59,357 nucleotides of DNA. Source: an uncultured Methanomicrobiales archaeon. Lineage in GTDB: Archaea; Halobacteriota; Methanomicrobia; Methanomicrobiales; Methanospirillaceae. Of the stretch, positions 15,958 to 25,523 are shown one piece after another; positions within the stretch are counted from its first letter, which is position 1; every line of letters starts with the position of its first letter. The notes below the pieces were generated by a model. That model searched no databases. It worked only from the letters and a program-made list of their open reading frames with translations, and was not told the DNA's origin. The position numbers were made by a program, and so were the translations under genes. The stretch spans positions 1-59,357 of the forward strand of contig CAIULN010000027.1 in the NCBI GenBank assembly GCA_903900025.1, given 5' to 3'.

Positions 15958-17730
15958 ATGCGGATCGCCATTGTCCATAAGGATCGCTGCCATTCCAGGA
16001 AGTGCGGCACTGAGTGCATTATCTACTGCCCACGTGTCCGGACGGGGGATGAAACGGTCGTTATCGGGGAGGACGGCAAAGCATTTGTCTCCGAAGAGCT
16101 CTGTGTCGGCTGCGGGATCTGCATAAAAAAGTGTCCGTTCGATGCAATCGATATCGTCAGCCTTCCCGAAGAGCTGGGGCATCCGACGCACCGGTACGGG
16201 AAAAACGGGTTTGCCCTCTACGGGCTTCCCATACCGGTTGAAGGGAAAGTGGCGGGAATCCTGGGTGCAAACGGGATAGGCAAAAGTACCGCCATCAAGA
16301 TCCTTGCAGGGCAGCTGCACCCGAACCTGGGCAACTTCGAGTCTGAGTCGGCGTGGGAGGAGATCCTGAAACGCTATGCCGGCACCGAACTCTTTGACTA
16401 TCTCCAGACCGTAGCAAAAAAGAGCCAAAAGATTGCGGCAAAACCCCAGTATATCGATTATATCCCAAAGATTTTTACCGGTTCTGTAAGAGACCTGCTT
16501 GAAAAGACCGATGAGCGGGGAAAACTTGCAGAGTTCATACCAGCGCTCAAGCTTGATTCGATTCTCTCCCACCAGATCGGCACGCTCTCGGGAGGGGAAC
16601 TCCAGAGGGTCGCAATTGCTGCGTGCCTGGCGCGGGAAGCAGATTTTTACTTCTTTGATGAGATCACGCCATTTCTTGACATTTACCAGAGGATTGAAGC
16701 GGCCAAACTGATCCGCGAACTCGCGCAAAAACGCCCCGTCGTCATTGTTGAGCATGACCTTGCCATCCTCGACATGCTCGCTGACACCGTCCATGTGGGG
16801 TATGGCAAGCCGGCAGTCTTTGGCATTATGACCCGCCCCAAAGGAGTGAGAGTCGGAATCAACCAGTATCTTGAAGGGTACCTTGCTGAGGAGAATGTCA
16901 GGTTCCGTGAGTCTCAGGTGATCTTTGAGAAGCGGGCGCATCAAAAGGGATCTGAACGTCAGGATCTTGTCGAGATTCCGGCAATGACAAAACGGTACGA
17001 GTCGTTCCAGCTCACCGTTTCCGGGGGCACCATACGGTGTGGCGAGGTGCTTGGCGTTGTAGGTGGGAATGGCACCGGTAAAAGTACGTTTGCCAGATTG
17101 CTTGCCGGTGTTGAGAAACCCGACACCGGTGGCATGTCCACCAGCCTTCGGATCTCCTACAAACCCCAGTACCTTAAAGCTGACACGACGGACACGGTTG
17201 AGATGCACCTGCGGCAGGTCAATCCGAGGTTTGACTCCTCGCTGTTCCAGCACGAGATCATCGAGCCTTTGTCCCTCCAGCAGATTCTTGCATCCCCGAT
17301 AGATACCCTGAGCGGGGGGGAGCTCCAGCGCCTCGCAATCGCCACCTGTTTGTCGCGCGATGCCGATCTCTATATCCTTGATGAACCCAGCGCCCACCTC
17401 GATGTGGAGCAGCGCGTGAAGGTGACAAGGATGATCAAGCACCATGCGGAGGGAAAGGAAGCGGGCATCCTTGTCATCGACCACGACATCTACCTGATCG
17501 ATATGATCAGCGAACGGATTCTGGTATTCGAAGGGGCGCCGGGTGTGCTTGGAACGGTAGCAGGTCCTTTTGACATGCGCACGGGTATGAACAGGTTTTT
17601 ACGCGACCTGGGGGTCACGTTCAGGCGCGATCAGACCGGCCGGCCGCGGATCAACAAACCCGGTTCGTTCCTTGACAGGGAGCAGAAGGTGCAGGGCGAG
17701 TATTACTACTATACAGCAGAGAACTCGTAA
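15958..17730 (+). CDS. abcE1: Ribosome recycling ATPase ABCE1 (RLI)
   Basis: A 590-residue cytosolic ABC protein that splits ribosomes into subunits after termination or rescue. Two [4Fe-4S] sites lead the protein: Cys11, 16, 20, 24 and Cys49, 52, 55, 59. Two ATPase modules follow, each with Walker A (GANGIGKST about residue 102; GGNGTGKST about 365), an LSGGELQR signature and a Walker B (FFDEITPF; ILDEPSAHLD). The hinge region is intact. It works with pelota, encoded just across the divergent promoter. The gene follows the EMC6-like ORF by six bases and is probably co-transcribed with it. Confidence 0.97.
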   Translation: MRIAIVHKDRCHSRKCGTECIIYCPRVRTGDETVVIGEDGKAFVSEELCVGCGICIKKCPFDAIDIVSLPEELGHPTHRYGKNGFALYGLPIPVEGKVAGILGANGIGKSTAIKILAGQLHPNLGNFESESAWEEILKRYAGTELFDYLQTVAKKSQKIAAKPQYIDYIPKIFTGSVRDLLEKTDERGKLAEFIPALKLDSILSHQIGTLSGGELQRVAIAACLAREADFYFFDEITPFLDIYQRIEAAKLIRELAQKRPVVIVEHDLAILDMLADTVHVGYGKPAVFGIMTRPKGVRVGINQYLEGYLAEENVRFRESQVIFEKRAHQKGSERQDLVEIPAMTKRYESFQLTVSGGTIRCGEVLGVVGGNGTGKSTFARLLAGVEKPDTGGMSTSLRISYKPQYLKADTTDTVEMHLRQVNPRFDSSLFQHEIIEPLSLQQILASPIDTLSGGELQRLAIATCLSRDADLYILDEPSAHLDVEQRVKVTRMIKHHAEGKEAGILVIDHDIYLIDMISERILVFEGAPGVLGTVAGPFDMRTGMNRFLRDLGVTFRRDQTGRPRINKPGSFLDREQKVQGEYYYYTAENS

Positions 17731-17771
17731 AGAACGGATATTTTAATATAATAGCGCTCAATGTTCCCTAT

Positions 17772-18974
17772 ATGGTACGGGGAGAGCGGCTCTCTGATGC
17801 GATTGTCTACAATAAGATGAATCTCTTAAAAAAGGATTTTTCCGGCTATATTGAGAAAAATACCGGCAAGGTCGATGCGAACCTGCCGGTTTTTTTTGGC
17901 TATGTCGTATCAGCTCTGGAGAATTCCTTCCCCGATATCTCCGATGAGTCATATGATGACTTCATCGACAGCATCACCTTCAAGGTGCTCGATGTGAGCA
18001 GCAACATCAATGATTTTGAGTACGTGAAGAAGGTTATCCTGAATGCATTGCGCTTAAAAAAGAGAAAAGACGCCGATATGGGTGTCAATATCGTTGTGGG
18101 GCTGAAACTGTTGAAGATTGGTGACAACGCACACGCCCTCGAATACCTGCGCAATTACTGGAATCTTGATGTCATGCTGGGTGCTGCAGTCGCCCATTGT
18201 TATTATACGCTCTCGCTGCGCGAATATACCGATGAGGAACGGCAGAAAAAGTCGCGCCCCGGCGAAATGGAGCTTCTGGCGCGCGAGAAGATGATCGAAC
18301 TTTCCCGGAAAAAACCCCCCCTGCAGAAGCTTCCCCAGCTCGAGCTCGAAGATACTGCATTTCTTGATAAGATCTTCTGGCAGATGATATTCCTCTCGCT
18401 CGAATGGTTTCCGAGCGAGGCGTGGTTTGTCACGATCGGGCTTGAAAAAGCAAAAATTTCCAACAACAGCGAGATGAAAAAACGGCTTCTTGAGATCGGA
18501 GCCGAGCAGTTCTACAACGATATTAATTTCCTGCGGGAGATGTTCTACTTCAAACTGGAAGGTAAGGACGCCGGTGGTGCCGCGGGCGTGGTGAACCAGT
18601 TGATCAAGCAGTATCCCGATAACCTTGAACCTATTTTTCTGGGGCTCAAGCTCTCCCTCCTTACCACCAAGAAGATCACCTACCACAGCTTCAGAAAATT
18701 AGCCATAACAAAGGGTATGCCGGTGTATACGATCGGGCTCTTTGATTTTGCATTCGACCTGTTAAACAAAGACAATAAGGAAGCGCTCGGGCACCTGGCG
18801 GATATTGAAAAGAATTTCCCGTATCTGGAGTACTATGTCACCACCCTCCAGTACCTCGCAAAGGATTTCTTCTCCGAGGATGAATCCCGCAAGAAAACGG
18901 CAAAGAAGACCATCCTTGATTCAATAGAAGAATTCTGTATCGAAGTGATAAGGAACAAGGAACCTTTGCGCTGA
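17772..18974 (+). CDS. Hypothetical protein, helical repeat (TPR-like) architecture
   Basis: A 400-residue soluble, mostly helical protein with no signal peptide. Regular amphipathic helices, such as ADMGVNIVVGLKLLKIGDNA, HALEYLRNYWNLDVMLGAA and AGGAAGVVNQLIKQYPDNLE, resemble tetratricopeptide or related solenoids, suggesting a protein-binding role. I do not recognise the family. It starts at ATG 17772, 41 bases after ABCE1, and may belong to the same transcript; a TATA-like TTTTAATATAATAG (17741-17754) in the gap could also drive it alone. Its 3' end is convergent with cheF. Confidence 0.75.
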   Translation: MVRGERLSDAIVYNKMNLLKKDFSGYIEKNTGKVDANLPVFFGYVVSALENSFPDISDESYDDFIDSITFKVLDVSSNINDFEYVKKVILNALRLKKRKDADMGVNIVVGLKLLKIGDNAHALEYLRNYWNLDVMLGAAVAHCYYTLSLREYTDEERQKKSRPGEMELLAREKMIELSRKKPPLQKLPQLELEDTAFLDKIFWQMIFLSLEWFPSEAWFVTIGLEKAKISNNSEMKKRLLEIGAEQFYNDINFLREMFYFKLEGKDAGGAAGVVNQLIKQYPDNLEPIFLGLKLSLLTTKKITYHSFRKLAITKGMPVYTIGLFDFAFDLLNKDNKEALGHLADIEKNFPYLEYYVTTLQYLAKDFFSEDESRKKTAKKTILDSIEEFCIEVIRNKEPLR

Positions 18975-19082
18975 CAGAGTCCCTGCACCCATTCACCCGA
19001 TCCCCGCTGACCATTTCTTTTTATAAAAAACGACCGGGTCAAAAGCCGTGCGGTTTGCTGATATCTTCTTTCAATATTCTTC

Positions 19083-19892
19083 CTATTTTTTTGTGGTTTT
19101 CATCGGGTGAGTGATGTGCCTGACTCCTTTTGTAGTCAGCTGGAGTTCTCTGTGCGTTGTGACGACTTCGGCAATTCCAAGGGTCAGGATCTTATCATAA
19201 ATTGCATCCAGCTGCGGGGGGGGAATGTTTAACATTTTTCCAATCGCACGTGAGTCCATACCGCTATAGATGAGCATTGCCACATGCCTGTCGGTAGCGT
19301 CAAGTTCGCTCCCATTGGTGCTCATTCCCGTGGTTGCACCCTTCAGGAATGTTGAGAGCTCCTGCAGGGTGGGGGGCGGGCAGAGTACATAAGCGGATAG
19401 TACCTCACCGGATTTGATGTAATCGATCCGGACGATGTCGGCAGATGTACCTTTCACATCAGTTTTTGTCGATTCGACCGCAGTTACATCGGATATTGGA
19501 ACACAGACCTGCCTGTTCTGGGTTACAAACCAGATACCGGTGCTCATGACAACAATACTCCCTTTTTCCCAGGGGGTATTCGTGAGCGGGAGACTGCTGC
19601 GGATTGCCATTGACTTGAAGTACGCAACCGTGCGAAAGGCGGTACAGGAATTAAGGATCAGTTTTTTTAAAACCTCGAGTACCTTGTCGACAGATTTTAT
19701 TTTTAAGGTTGTTTCTATCTTCTCTTTTGTCGTGATGACCAGTGTGTGGGGTTTTTCTGCAAGATCGATGATCGAGACAAACGGCACTTCATAATTGACC
19801 GGGGGAGGGATGACAAATCCCATTGTGCCGATCCCCATATGTATGACAATCCAGGCGTTGTTGTGTTTGATCTTCACTGGCACATCTTTCAT
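19083..19892 (-). CDS. cheF: CheF, adaptor between chemotaxis proteins and the archaellum
   Basis: A 269-residue protein of the DUF439/CheF family, with the N-terminal MKDVPVKIKHNNAWIVIHMG, the GTMGF motif and a winged-helix-like C-terminus (LDATDRHVAMLIYSGMDSRA, then LQLTTKGVRHI). In Halobacterium and Haloferax CheF binds phosphorylated CheY and ArlCDE, passing the chemotaxis signal to the motor. It is the last gene of the leftward archaellum locus, 80 bases after the membrane protein before it. No other che genes are in the window, so the signalling operon lies elsewhere. Confidence 0.85.
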   Translation of the reverse strand: MKDVPVKIKHNNAWIVIHMGIGTMGFVIPPPVNYEVPFVSIIDLAEKPHTLVITTKEKIETTLKIKSVDKVLEVLKKLILNSCTAFRTVAYFKSMAIRSSLPLTNTPWEKGSIVVMSTGIWFVTQNRQVCVPISDVTAVESTKTDVKGTSADIVRIDYIKSGEVLSAYVLCPPPTLQELSTFLKGATTGMSTNGSELDATDRHVAMLIYSGMDSRAIGKMLNIPPPQLDAIYDKILTLGIAEVVTTHRELQLTTKGVRHITHPMKTTKK

Positions 19893-19972
19893 GCCGCACT
19901 CCGAAAAACGCTGTTTATTCCCCGATCACTCAAAATTACTTCTGTTTCCCTGTATATGAGCATTACTTCTGA

Positions 19973-21265
19973 TTATGACGGTTTTGTTTTGCTTTTTCTG
20001 TCTTCAATCGTACTCAATCCCATGTAGAGTTCTGAGAGTTCCTTTTCAATATCTTTTGCCTGCACCTTGAAATCCTTTAAATCGCGCAGCAGGCTTATAT
20101 CCTTTGCCTTCTTTGTGGTCTTGATGTCCGCAGCAAGAGAACTGATCATCACATCGTCGGCTGAGGGCGGAGCGGTGAACACGGTCATATCAGACTGATC
20201 ACGAGCGCGTTGAATCATGCCCGGAACCCCCGACAGGGAACTGGCCGGGGCTGTCGGTTCCCTGGTATCCTGCACGTCCGGGGCGGGAGTTATTGCCTGG
20301 GGAAAGGCAATGGCCGTGGCGGTGGCAGGCTCCTCTTCCCACATGTCCCCGTCCAGTTTTACCGCATCAAAATCGATCGTATCAAGTTCGTCAAGGTTCT
20401 GGTCAATGGTGTCGGTTCCTTCAAGACCGTTGAATTCTTCAAGATCCGGTTCTTCTGGTGCAGGCTGTTCCTGCGCCTCCATTGAAACCTCCTGGGGTGG
20501 AATCGGGATATCCGATTCTCCGATTGTTACACCGGAAGATCCCGGTACATAGGGTGGGGTCAAATCCGTTGGAGGGCTGTCAGGCTTGATTTCGGTGCCC
20601 GTTTTGTTCTCCTCATCAACTGTATCAAGAAGGCCGGTCTCGAGTTCATCGCTGGAAAGCGAGAGGAACGGGTCGTTCGCATAGCTGGGTGACGAGCCCC
20701 CCTTTGCACTGCTGCCACCCGTTCCACCCGATCCCACCTTATCCGCCTTCATTGAATCCTGTGACAATTCTCCTGCCCGTGCCAGGGCAGATACGTTCAC
20801 TTTTTCGCTGACCTTTTTATTGGGCAGCGTGCGAATTTCCCCGGCCGTATCCCCCTGTGGTTTTGTCCTTGTCCGAAGAATTGTACCCAGTGATTTGAAG
20901 GATGAAGCAATAGAGCTCAGATTGAGGGAAAAATCTTTTTTTCTGTCGGGGCTTTTTGTGTGTGTGGTCTCAAACGGCTCTACCTTAAATTCAATGGTCT
21001 GTTGAGGTTCTGCTCCTTTTTGTTCTGCGATCTTTATGTATGTTTTATTGCTCTTCTGTCTCCTGATAAAGGAGATCTTATCCATATTGAGAATCGATTT
21101 TTTTATTTCGGAAGCAGTAGACGGGCTCAGAAGGACAAGGAGGAGGAACCCGATCGCTGCAGCAAGGGCGATGATGAAGACCAGGGGCAGGTCGAACAGG
21201 ATTAAAACCGTTCCGGTACTTACCATGATGATAAAGATCAAAAGCCTGCGAAGACCGCTATTCAT
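19973..21265 (-). CDS. Membrane-anchored protein with a long disordered acidic domain, archaellum-linked
   Basis: A 430-residue protein. Two adjacent hydrophobic segments (about residues 7-24 and 26-46) make an N-terminal hairpin anchor. A basic stretch and then a long low-complexity region rich in Pro, Ser, Thr, Asp and Glu follow (for example EEPDLEEFNGLEGTDTIDQN). A charged coiled-coil-like C-terminus ends it (SLLRDLKDFKVQAKDIEKEL). I do not recognise the family. It sits 13 bases after arlJ and before cheF, so a cytoplasmic role in archaellum assembly, anchoring or switching is suggested by position only. Confidence 0.75.
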   Translation of the reverse strand: MNSGLRRLLIFIIMVSTGTVLILFDLPLVFIIALAAAIGFLLLVLLSPSTASEIKKSILNMDKISFIRRQKSNKTYIKIAEQKGAEPQQTIEFKVEPFETTHTKSPDRKKDFSLNLSSIASSFKSLGTILRTRTKPQGDTAGEIRTLPNKKVSEKVNVSALARAGELSQDSMKADKVGSGGTGGSSAKGGSSPSYANDPFLSLSSDELETGLLDTVDEENKTGTEIKPDSPPTDLTPPYVPGSSGVTIGESDIPIPPQEVSMEAQEQPAPEEPDLEEFNGLEGTDTIDQNLDELDTIDFDAVKLDGDMWEEEPATATAIAFPQAITPAPDVQDTREPTAPASSLSGVPGMIQRARDQSDMTVFTAPPSADDVMISSLAADIKTTKKAKDISLLRDLKDFKVQAKDIEKELSELYMGLSTIEDRKSKTKPS

Positions 21266-21278
21266 CGTTTCCCCGCTC

Positions 21279-22898
21279 TCATATCGCCGGTGCTCCCATG
21301 GATGTCAGTGCCTCCGGGTTGAAGAACACGTTGACTACCACTGGTATTACAAGGAACATCACACCGGTCAAGAGACAGAATATCGCGATGTAGAAGTAAT
21401 ACATGTACCGATCCCCGCCACCTACGATCTTGGCAATAATGATATTGGCAACCGTGAGAATGGTGAGGATGATCACGACATACATGCCCATTACGTTCTC
21501 GGGAAAGTTGGTGAACATATTGAGCGAACCGCTAATCGCACCCCCCATGGATGCACCGGAAGCCCCCCCGGATGCGCTTGCCGTCCCCTGAAAGTGTGAC
21601 ATCATGGATGCAACAGAGCCGGTGAGCACCACCATAATCCTGAACAGGGCAATAAAGATGCCCGCCATAACGACATGCATGGGGAGGAGCATCAGGAAAA
21701 AACTCTTTGAGAGCATCTCCCTTTTCTCCCGCAGGAGCACCTGTTCGAGCATCGAAGACCCGACAATCTTGCCAATGGGGTCCGGCGGGCCCCCGAGCCT
21801 GATCGTATCGAGGTAGATATTGAGGTACTTATAGATAAGGTCACTGCCTGATTCACCGACGAAGCGATCCCATATCTGCCGGTTGTCAAGTCCGAGGTTC
21901 ATCTTTGAATAGACAGAGTTGAGGAGCGGTTCTAAGGCCATGAAGGATCTATGGTCGATCGCTCCCAGGGCAAACACTGCGGTTGTTGCCTTTCCCCCCA
22001 TCACCGCGCCGAAACTTTTGATAAATGTGGCAAAATCATTGTCCCGGAGCGTGATGTTGTGGTCATCAATAAACCCGATAATGCCCAGCGGGGCCATCAA
22101 TACGCCAATCAGGACAAAGATCAGCCCTGCTGGAACGCCCAGAACCGCCATGACCAGAGCGATCATGATTGTGACCGGCACGATAATTCTTTCCATCGCG
22201 TGGATGGTATCCTGCTCTTTTGATGACCTCCCGGCCAACCCGTGCGTTTTCTGATCTTCCGGCACGGACTGGTACATCATGAGAATCCCGGCACAGCTGA
22301 TGGCAAGGATAACCGCATACGCCATATTCAGGGTCCCTTCCATGCCTACCGGCGAGTAGATTGCCACCGAGATCATGATGGTAACGGCAATCACGGTACC
22401 GGCAAGGAGCATGGCAACATAGGCGTCGCCCCATTTTGTTAACAGTTCAAAACCCTGTTCGTACTGGTTGCGGAACGCACTCCGCACGGTGTTGATCTCA
22501 TTGGCGAGAAATTCCTCATCCGGGATGTTGGAGTTGATCGCAGTCGAATACCGCAGCAGCATCATCTGGAGCATCTCATTTTTTGTCCGTTCGGCGACAA
22601 AACCCAGGGACTCCGCATAGCTGTAGTTCCACTTTTTAACGTACGTGTTGACCCGCATGATGTAGGGCGAGGAGATATACTCCCTCCGTTCAGCGGTATT
22701 TGCAAAGATCTCGGGGCGTGTCGCGTTTGCGTGGGCAAGCGATGCCATGTATGTTGTCATGAAGAGAAGGTTGGCGCCCATCTTCCTGTTCTCGATCATC
22801 TGGGCGATCCGCTCTCTGAATGATGCAATACTGGACTCGAACGGAAGCGAACTGCTCCCCTGCAATGCACGGAGACGGTCCTTGACATTCTCGAACAT
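21279..22898 (-). CDS. arlJ: Archaellum platform membrane protein ArlJ (FlaJ)
   Basis: A 539-residue polytopic membrane protein of the type II secretion F/TadC-like class. Cytoplasmic N-terminal helices (about 1-160) precede a first membrane cluster, a central GspF-like cytoplasmic loop (DNRQIWDRFVGESGSDLIYK, then LGGPPDPIGKIVGSSMLEQV) and a further set of C-terminal membrane helices. ArlJ is the only polytopic core component and anchors the ArlI motor ATPase. It starts five bases after arlI, so the two are translated together. Length is in the family's usual range. Confidence 0.93.
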   Translation of the reverse strand: MFENVKDRLRALQGSSSLPFESSIASFRERIAQMIENRKMGANLLFMTTYMASLAHANATRPEIFANTAERREYISSPYIMRVNTYVKKWNYSYAESLGFVAERTKNEMLQMMLLRYSTAINSNIPDEEFLANEINTVRSAFRNQYEQGFELLTKWGDAYVAMLLAGTVIAVTIMISVAIYSPVGMEGTLNMAYAVILAISCAGILMMYQSVPEDQKTHGLAGRSSKEQDTIHAMERIIVPVTIMIALVMAVLGVPAGLIFVLIGVLMAPLGIIGFIDDHNITLRDNDFATFIKSFGAVMGGKATTAVFALGAIDHRSFMALEPLLNSVYSKMNLGLDNRQIWDRFVGESGSDLIYKYLNIYLDTIRLGGPPDPIGKIVGSSMLEQVLLREKREMLSKSFFLMLLPMHVVMAGIFIALFRIMVVLTGSVASMMSHFQGTASASGGASGASMGGAISGSLNMFTNFPENVMGMYVVIILTILTVANIIIAKIVGGGDRYMYYFYIAIFCLLTGVMFLVIPVVVNVFFNPEALTSMGAPAI

Positions 22899-22903
22899 GA
22901 AGA

Positions 22904-24772
22904 TCAGGCCCCGATCGTGAGGAGTCCCTGCTTTTTGATCTTGGTGATCATATGGAAGAGATCCCAGAACTTGGCATAACCGGCTTTATGGAGCCGTTCA
23001 AGGATCTTGGCCCTTCTCTCGACCTCGAGGTAAATTTCGGCCTTCTTGCTGTCGGGAAGTCCCAGCATGGTCGCGATCTTGTTTTCAAGAAGGTAGGAAT
23101 TTCCCCTGCCACTCCAGATAAAGGTATCGGTCAATGGATCCCAGGAAAACATCTGGACAAACGTGAACCCCCCGGTCTCTCCATCATACCCGACCAGTTC
23201 GTTGCAGCTGGTCATCCGGCGCACAGTCTGCCCATCGGGACGTTTTACTGCGCTTGTCAGGATGATGAGATTTAAGTTGTCGACATAGGTTTTTGGAATG
23301 TTGATCGGTTCTCCGCAGAGACGCTGGATAAGTTTCTCGACGGATGCTGCGTGGAACGTGCTCATGACAGGGTGCCCGGTCTGCATTGCGGAAAACGCAA
23401 CCGAACCTTCCACCCCGCGGATCTCACCCACAAGGATCTGGTTGGGGCGCTGGCGGAGTGCAGATTTGAGCAGGTCATACATGGTGACCTCGCCCGTTGT
23501 CCCTGTCCCTTCCCCTTTGCCTTTGGCAAGCGCAACTTCCCGCACCCAGTTCCGGTGGGGAATGTTCAGCTCGGGAGTGTCTTCGATGGAGACAATCTTG
23601 TTTTCAGGTGGAATGAATGTCGTAATCGCATTGAGCATGGTTGTCTTGCCGCTTGCCGTTTCACCGGAGACAAATACCGACATCCCGTACTCAACACAGA
23701 TCCAGAGGTAGGCAGCAGCCATGTAATCGATCCCGCCATTTTCGACAATGTTAAGGATTGAAAGCGGGACCTCGTTCACCTTGCGGATGGTGAAGTTGCT
23801 GCCGTGTTTGCTGATGTCAGTTCCGTAAATAATGTTGATACGGGAACCGTCCGGGAGTGTCGAATCGACCACCGGGTTACGGTACGTAATGGGACGTTTG
23901 ATCCGTTCGGCAATCTTGATGACAAACTCGTCCAGCTCGCTGGAGACCTTGAATTCAATGACCGATTTGAGTCCCTTGAAGATCTTGTGTTCGATAAAGA
24001 TCGGGCCGACACCATCACACGAAATATCTTCGATATACGGATCGGAGAGGAACGGCTTTAACGCCCCCATATCGATCTTGTCGCGGATCAGCAGGTACTC
24101 GATCGCACGGTACTCCTGTTCTGTGAGGATGAATTTACCCTCCGGGGTCACCGGGATATATTTAATTGACTTCTTCTGCTTGAGCATCTTTTGTGCGGTA
24201 AAATCGGTTTTCAGGAATGTGTTGATCCTGCCTTTAATATCCTGCTTCTTCTCATCGCCACCAGTGAGTGCCTTGATATCGATATTTTTTGGCTTGATGA
24301 CGGCAATCGTGGCCAGCATCGCTTTTAATGCTTCAGCCCGTTCCTGATCGGTCCGGGGGTCAGTTTCAAGGCCGTCGATGATCTCGACCAGTTTTGACTC
24401 GATGACGGGCATGATATCAAAGACAGAATGGAGGAATGACGGTTCGATGGGGATATAGTAACTGCGCACGTCATCAGGATCCGGCAGGATGTGGACAAAC
24501 GTGGTCTCGTTTACCGGGTAGATCAGGTTCGGGCTGTCCATGGTGCGGAGTTCTGTTTTCAGTTCTGACAAAAAGAGCGGGATGCCGTAGGTGTTGACCG
24601 GAAAGATATGGAGGTATTCGAGGAGGTGGGGGCTCGTCCTGATGTACTCCTTGGCATTTGCCGGCAGCATCTTGTAGAGTGCACTTGATTCGATGTCTCC
24701 GTAAATATCAACCTTTTCATCGATCGGTTCCGGCTTGAACGGCAGGTTGGTTACAACGGAGAGGGTCCCCAT
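22904..24772 (-). CDS. arlI: Archaellum motor ATPase ArlI (FlaI)
   Basis: A 622-residue type II/IV secretion ATPase that powers archaellum assembly and rotation. It has the N-terminal ArlI domain, then VDSTLPDGSRINIIYG, Walker A GETASGKTT (about residue 369), the Asp box (VSIEDTPEL), Walker B (QILVGEIRGVE) and the His box (GHPVMSTFHA). The start MGTLSVVT at 24772 is preferred: AAGGTGTGA lies just upstream, one base separates it from the arlH stop, and the alternative start five codons earlier would overlap arlH. Confidence 0.95.
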   Translation of the reverse strand: MGTLSVVTNLPFKPEPIDEKVDIYGDIESSALYKMLPANAKEYIRTSPHLLEYLHIFPVNTYGIPLFLSELKTELRTMDSPNLIYPVNETTFVHILPDPDDVRSYYIPIEPSFLHSVFDIMPVIESKLVEIIDGLETDPRTDQERAEALKAMLATIAVIKPKNIDIKALTGGDEKKQDIKGRINTFLKTDFTAQKMLKQKKSIKYIPVTPEGKFILTEQEYRAIEYLLIRDKIDMGALKPFLSDPYIEDISCDGVGPIFIEHKIFKGLKSVIEFKVSSELDEFVIKIAERIKRPITYRNPVVDSTLPDGSRINIIYGTDISKHGSNFTIRKVNEVPLSILNIVENGGIDYMAAAYLWICVEYGMSVFVSGETASGKTTMLNAITTFIPPENKIVSIEDTPELNIPHRNWVREVALAKGKGEGTGTTGEVTMYDLLKSALRQRPNQILVGEIRGVEGSVAFSAMQTGHPVMSTFHAASVEKLIQRLCGEPINIPKTYVDNLNLIILTSAVKRPDGQTVRRMTSCNELVGYDGETGGFTFVQMFSWDPLTDTFIWSGRGNSYLLENKIATMLGLPDSKKAEIYLEVERRAKILERLHKAGYAKFWDLFHMITKIKKQGLLTIGA

Positions 24773-24773
24773 A

Positions 24774-25508
24774 TCACACCTTTGCAAAGCTCATCGGAAT
24801 TACCTTCATGCCATACCCGGGGTGCACTTCAAAGCTCACAAGATTTCCGGTGGTCTTTTTTGCGCCCCGCACTTTTTGCACTTCCAGCACCATGACATAC
24901 TTATCGCCGACAAGGGCTTTTTTCATCGTCATGTGTGCGTCGGAGATCGAACGGATGCGCACGAGTGTATCTTCCTCAAATGCATATGTATGGAGCGTGA
25001 TAAGAATAGTCTTTCCCCGATCCACCAGTGATTTGCAATCGGTGAAGAATGAAAGTATGGTATCAGTTTCGACATATTCGGTAAACAGCGTGAGGGAATC
25101 GATGATGATAACCTGTGCCGGGCTGCGCCCGATGCTCCCGATCAGGCAGGTCAGGACATTTTCCATCTCATCTTTTGTCCATTCAAAGCCAACGACATGC
25201 AGGGGGAAGACCCTGAGGTACCCCCACGCGAAATATTCGGAGACGTCAAGGCTCATCGACTCCATCTGCTTGACAAAACTCTTGGTGGTATTCTCGGTGG
25301 TGAAGAGGTCAACAGAAAGCCCCTGTTTCATCGCCCCGTACATGATCTGCTGGGTGAGCACGCTCTTTCCCGTATCGTTCTCGCCCTCGATGAGTGTCAG
25401 GGACTGGAGCGGGAGCCCGTCTGCGATCTTCTTGTCGAGCTCACCGTTTCCCGTGGAGATGACCTGCTTTGCTTCCGCCTCTTTTTGGTCTGTCATGATA
25501 GGTGGCAT
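24774..25508 (-). CDS. arlH: Archaellum ATP-binding protein ArlH (FlaH), intact copy
   Basis: A 244-residue RecA/KaiC-like protein that binds ATP, associates with ArlI and forms a ring in the archaellum motor. Walker A is GENDTGKS (residues 42-49) and Walker B is QVIIIDSLTLF (about 137-147), both intact. The C-terminal part runs to GYGMKVIPMSFAKV. It lies 15 bases after the arlF-like gene and is followed directly by arlI. A truncated copy of this gene occurs at 26603-27055. Confidence 0.93.
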   Translation of the reverse strand: MPPIMTDQKEAEAKQVISTGNGELDKKIADGLPLQSLTLIEGENDTGKSVLTQQIMYGAMKQGLSVDLFTTENTTKSFVKQMESMSLDVSEYFAWGYLRVFPLHVVGFEWTKDEMENVLTCLIGSIGRSPAQVIIIDSLTLFTEYVETDTILSFFTDCKSLVDRGKTILITLHTYAFEEDTLVRIRSISDAHMTMKKALVGDKYVMVLEVQKVRGAKKTTGNLVSFEVHPGYGMKVIPMSFAKV

Positions 25509-25523
25509 GGTATGGGTCTCCGG

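Noticed and set aside
15952-17484. 510-codon open frame on the minus strand opposite ABCE1
   Set aside because: It is the antisense shadow of an unmistakable ABCE1 gene; its translation has no family pattern and its phase mirrors the sense codons.
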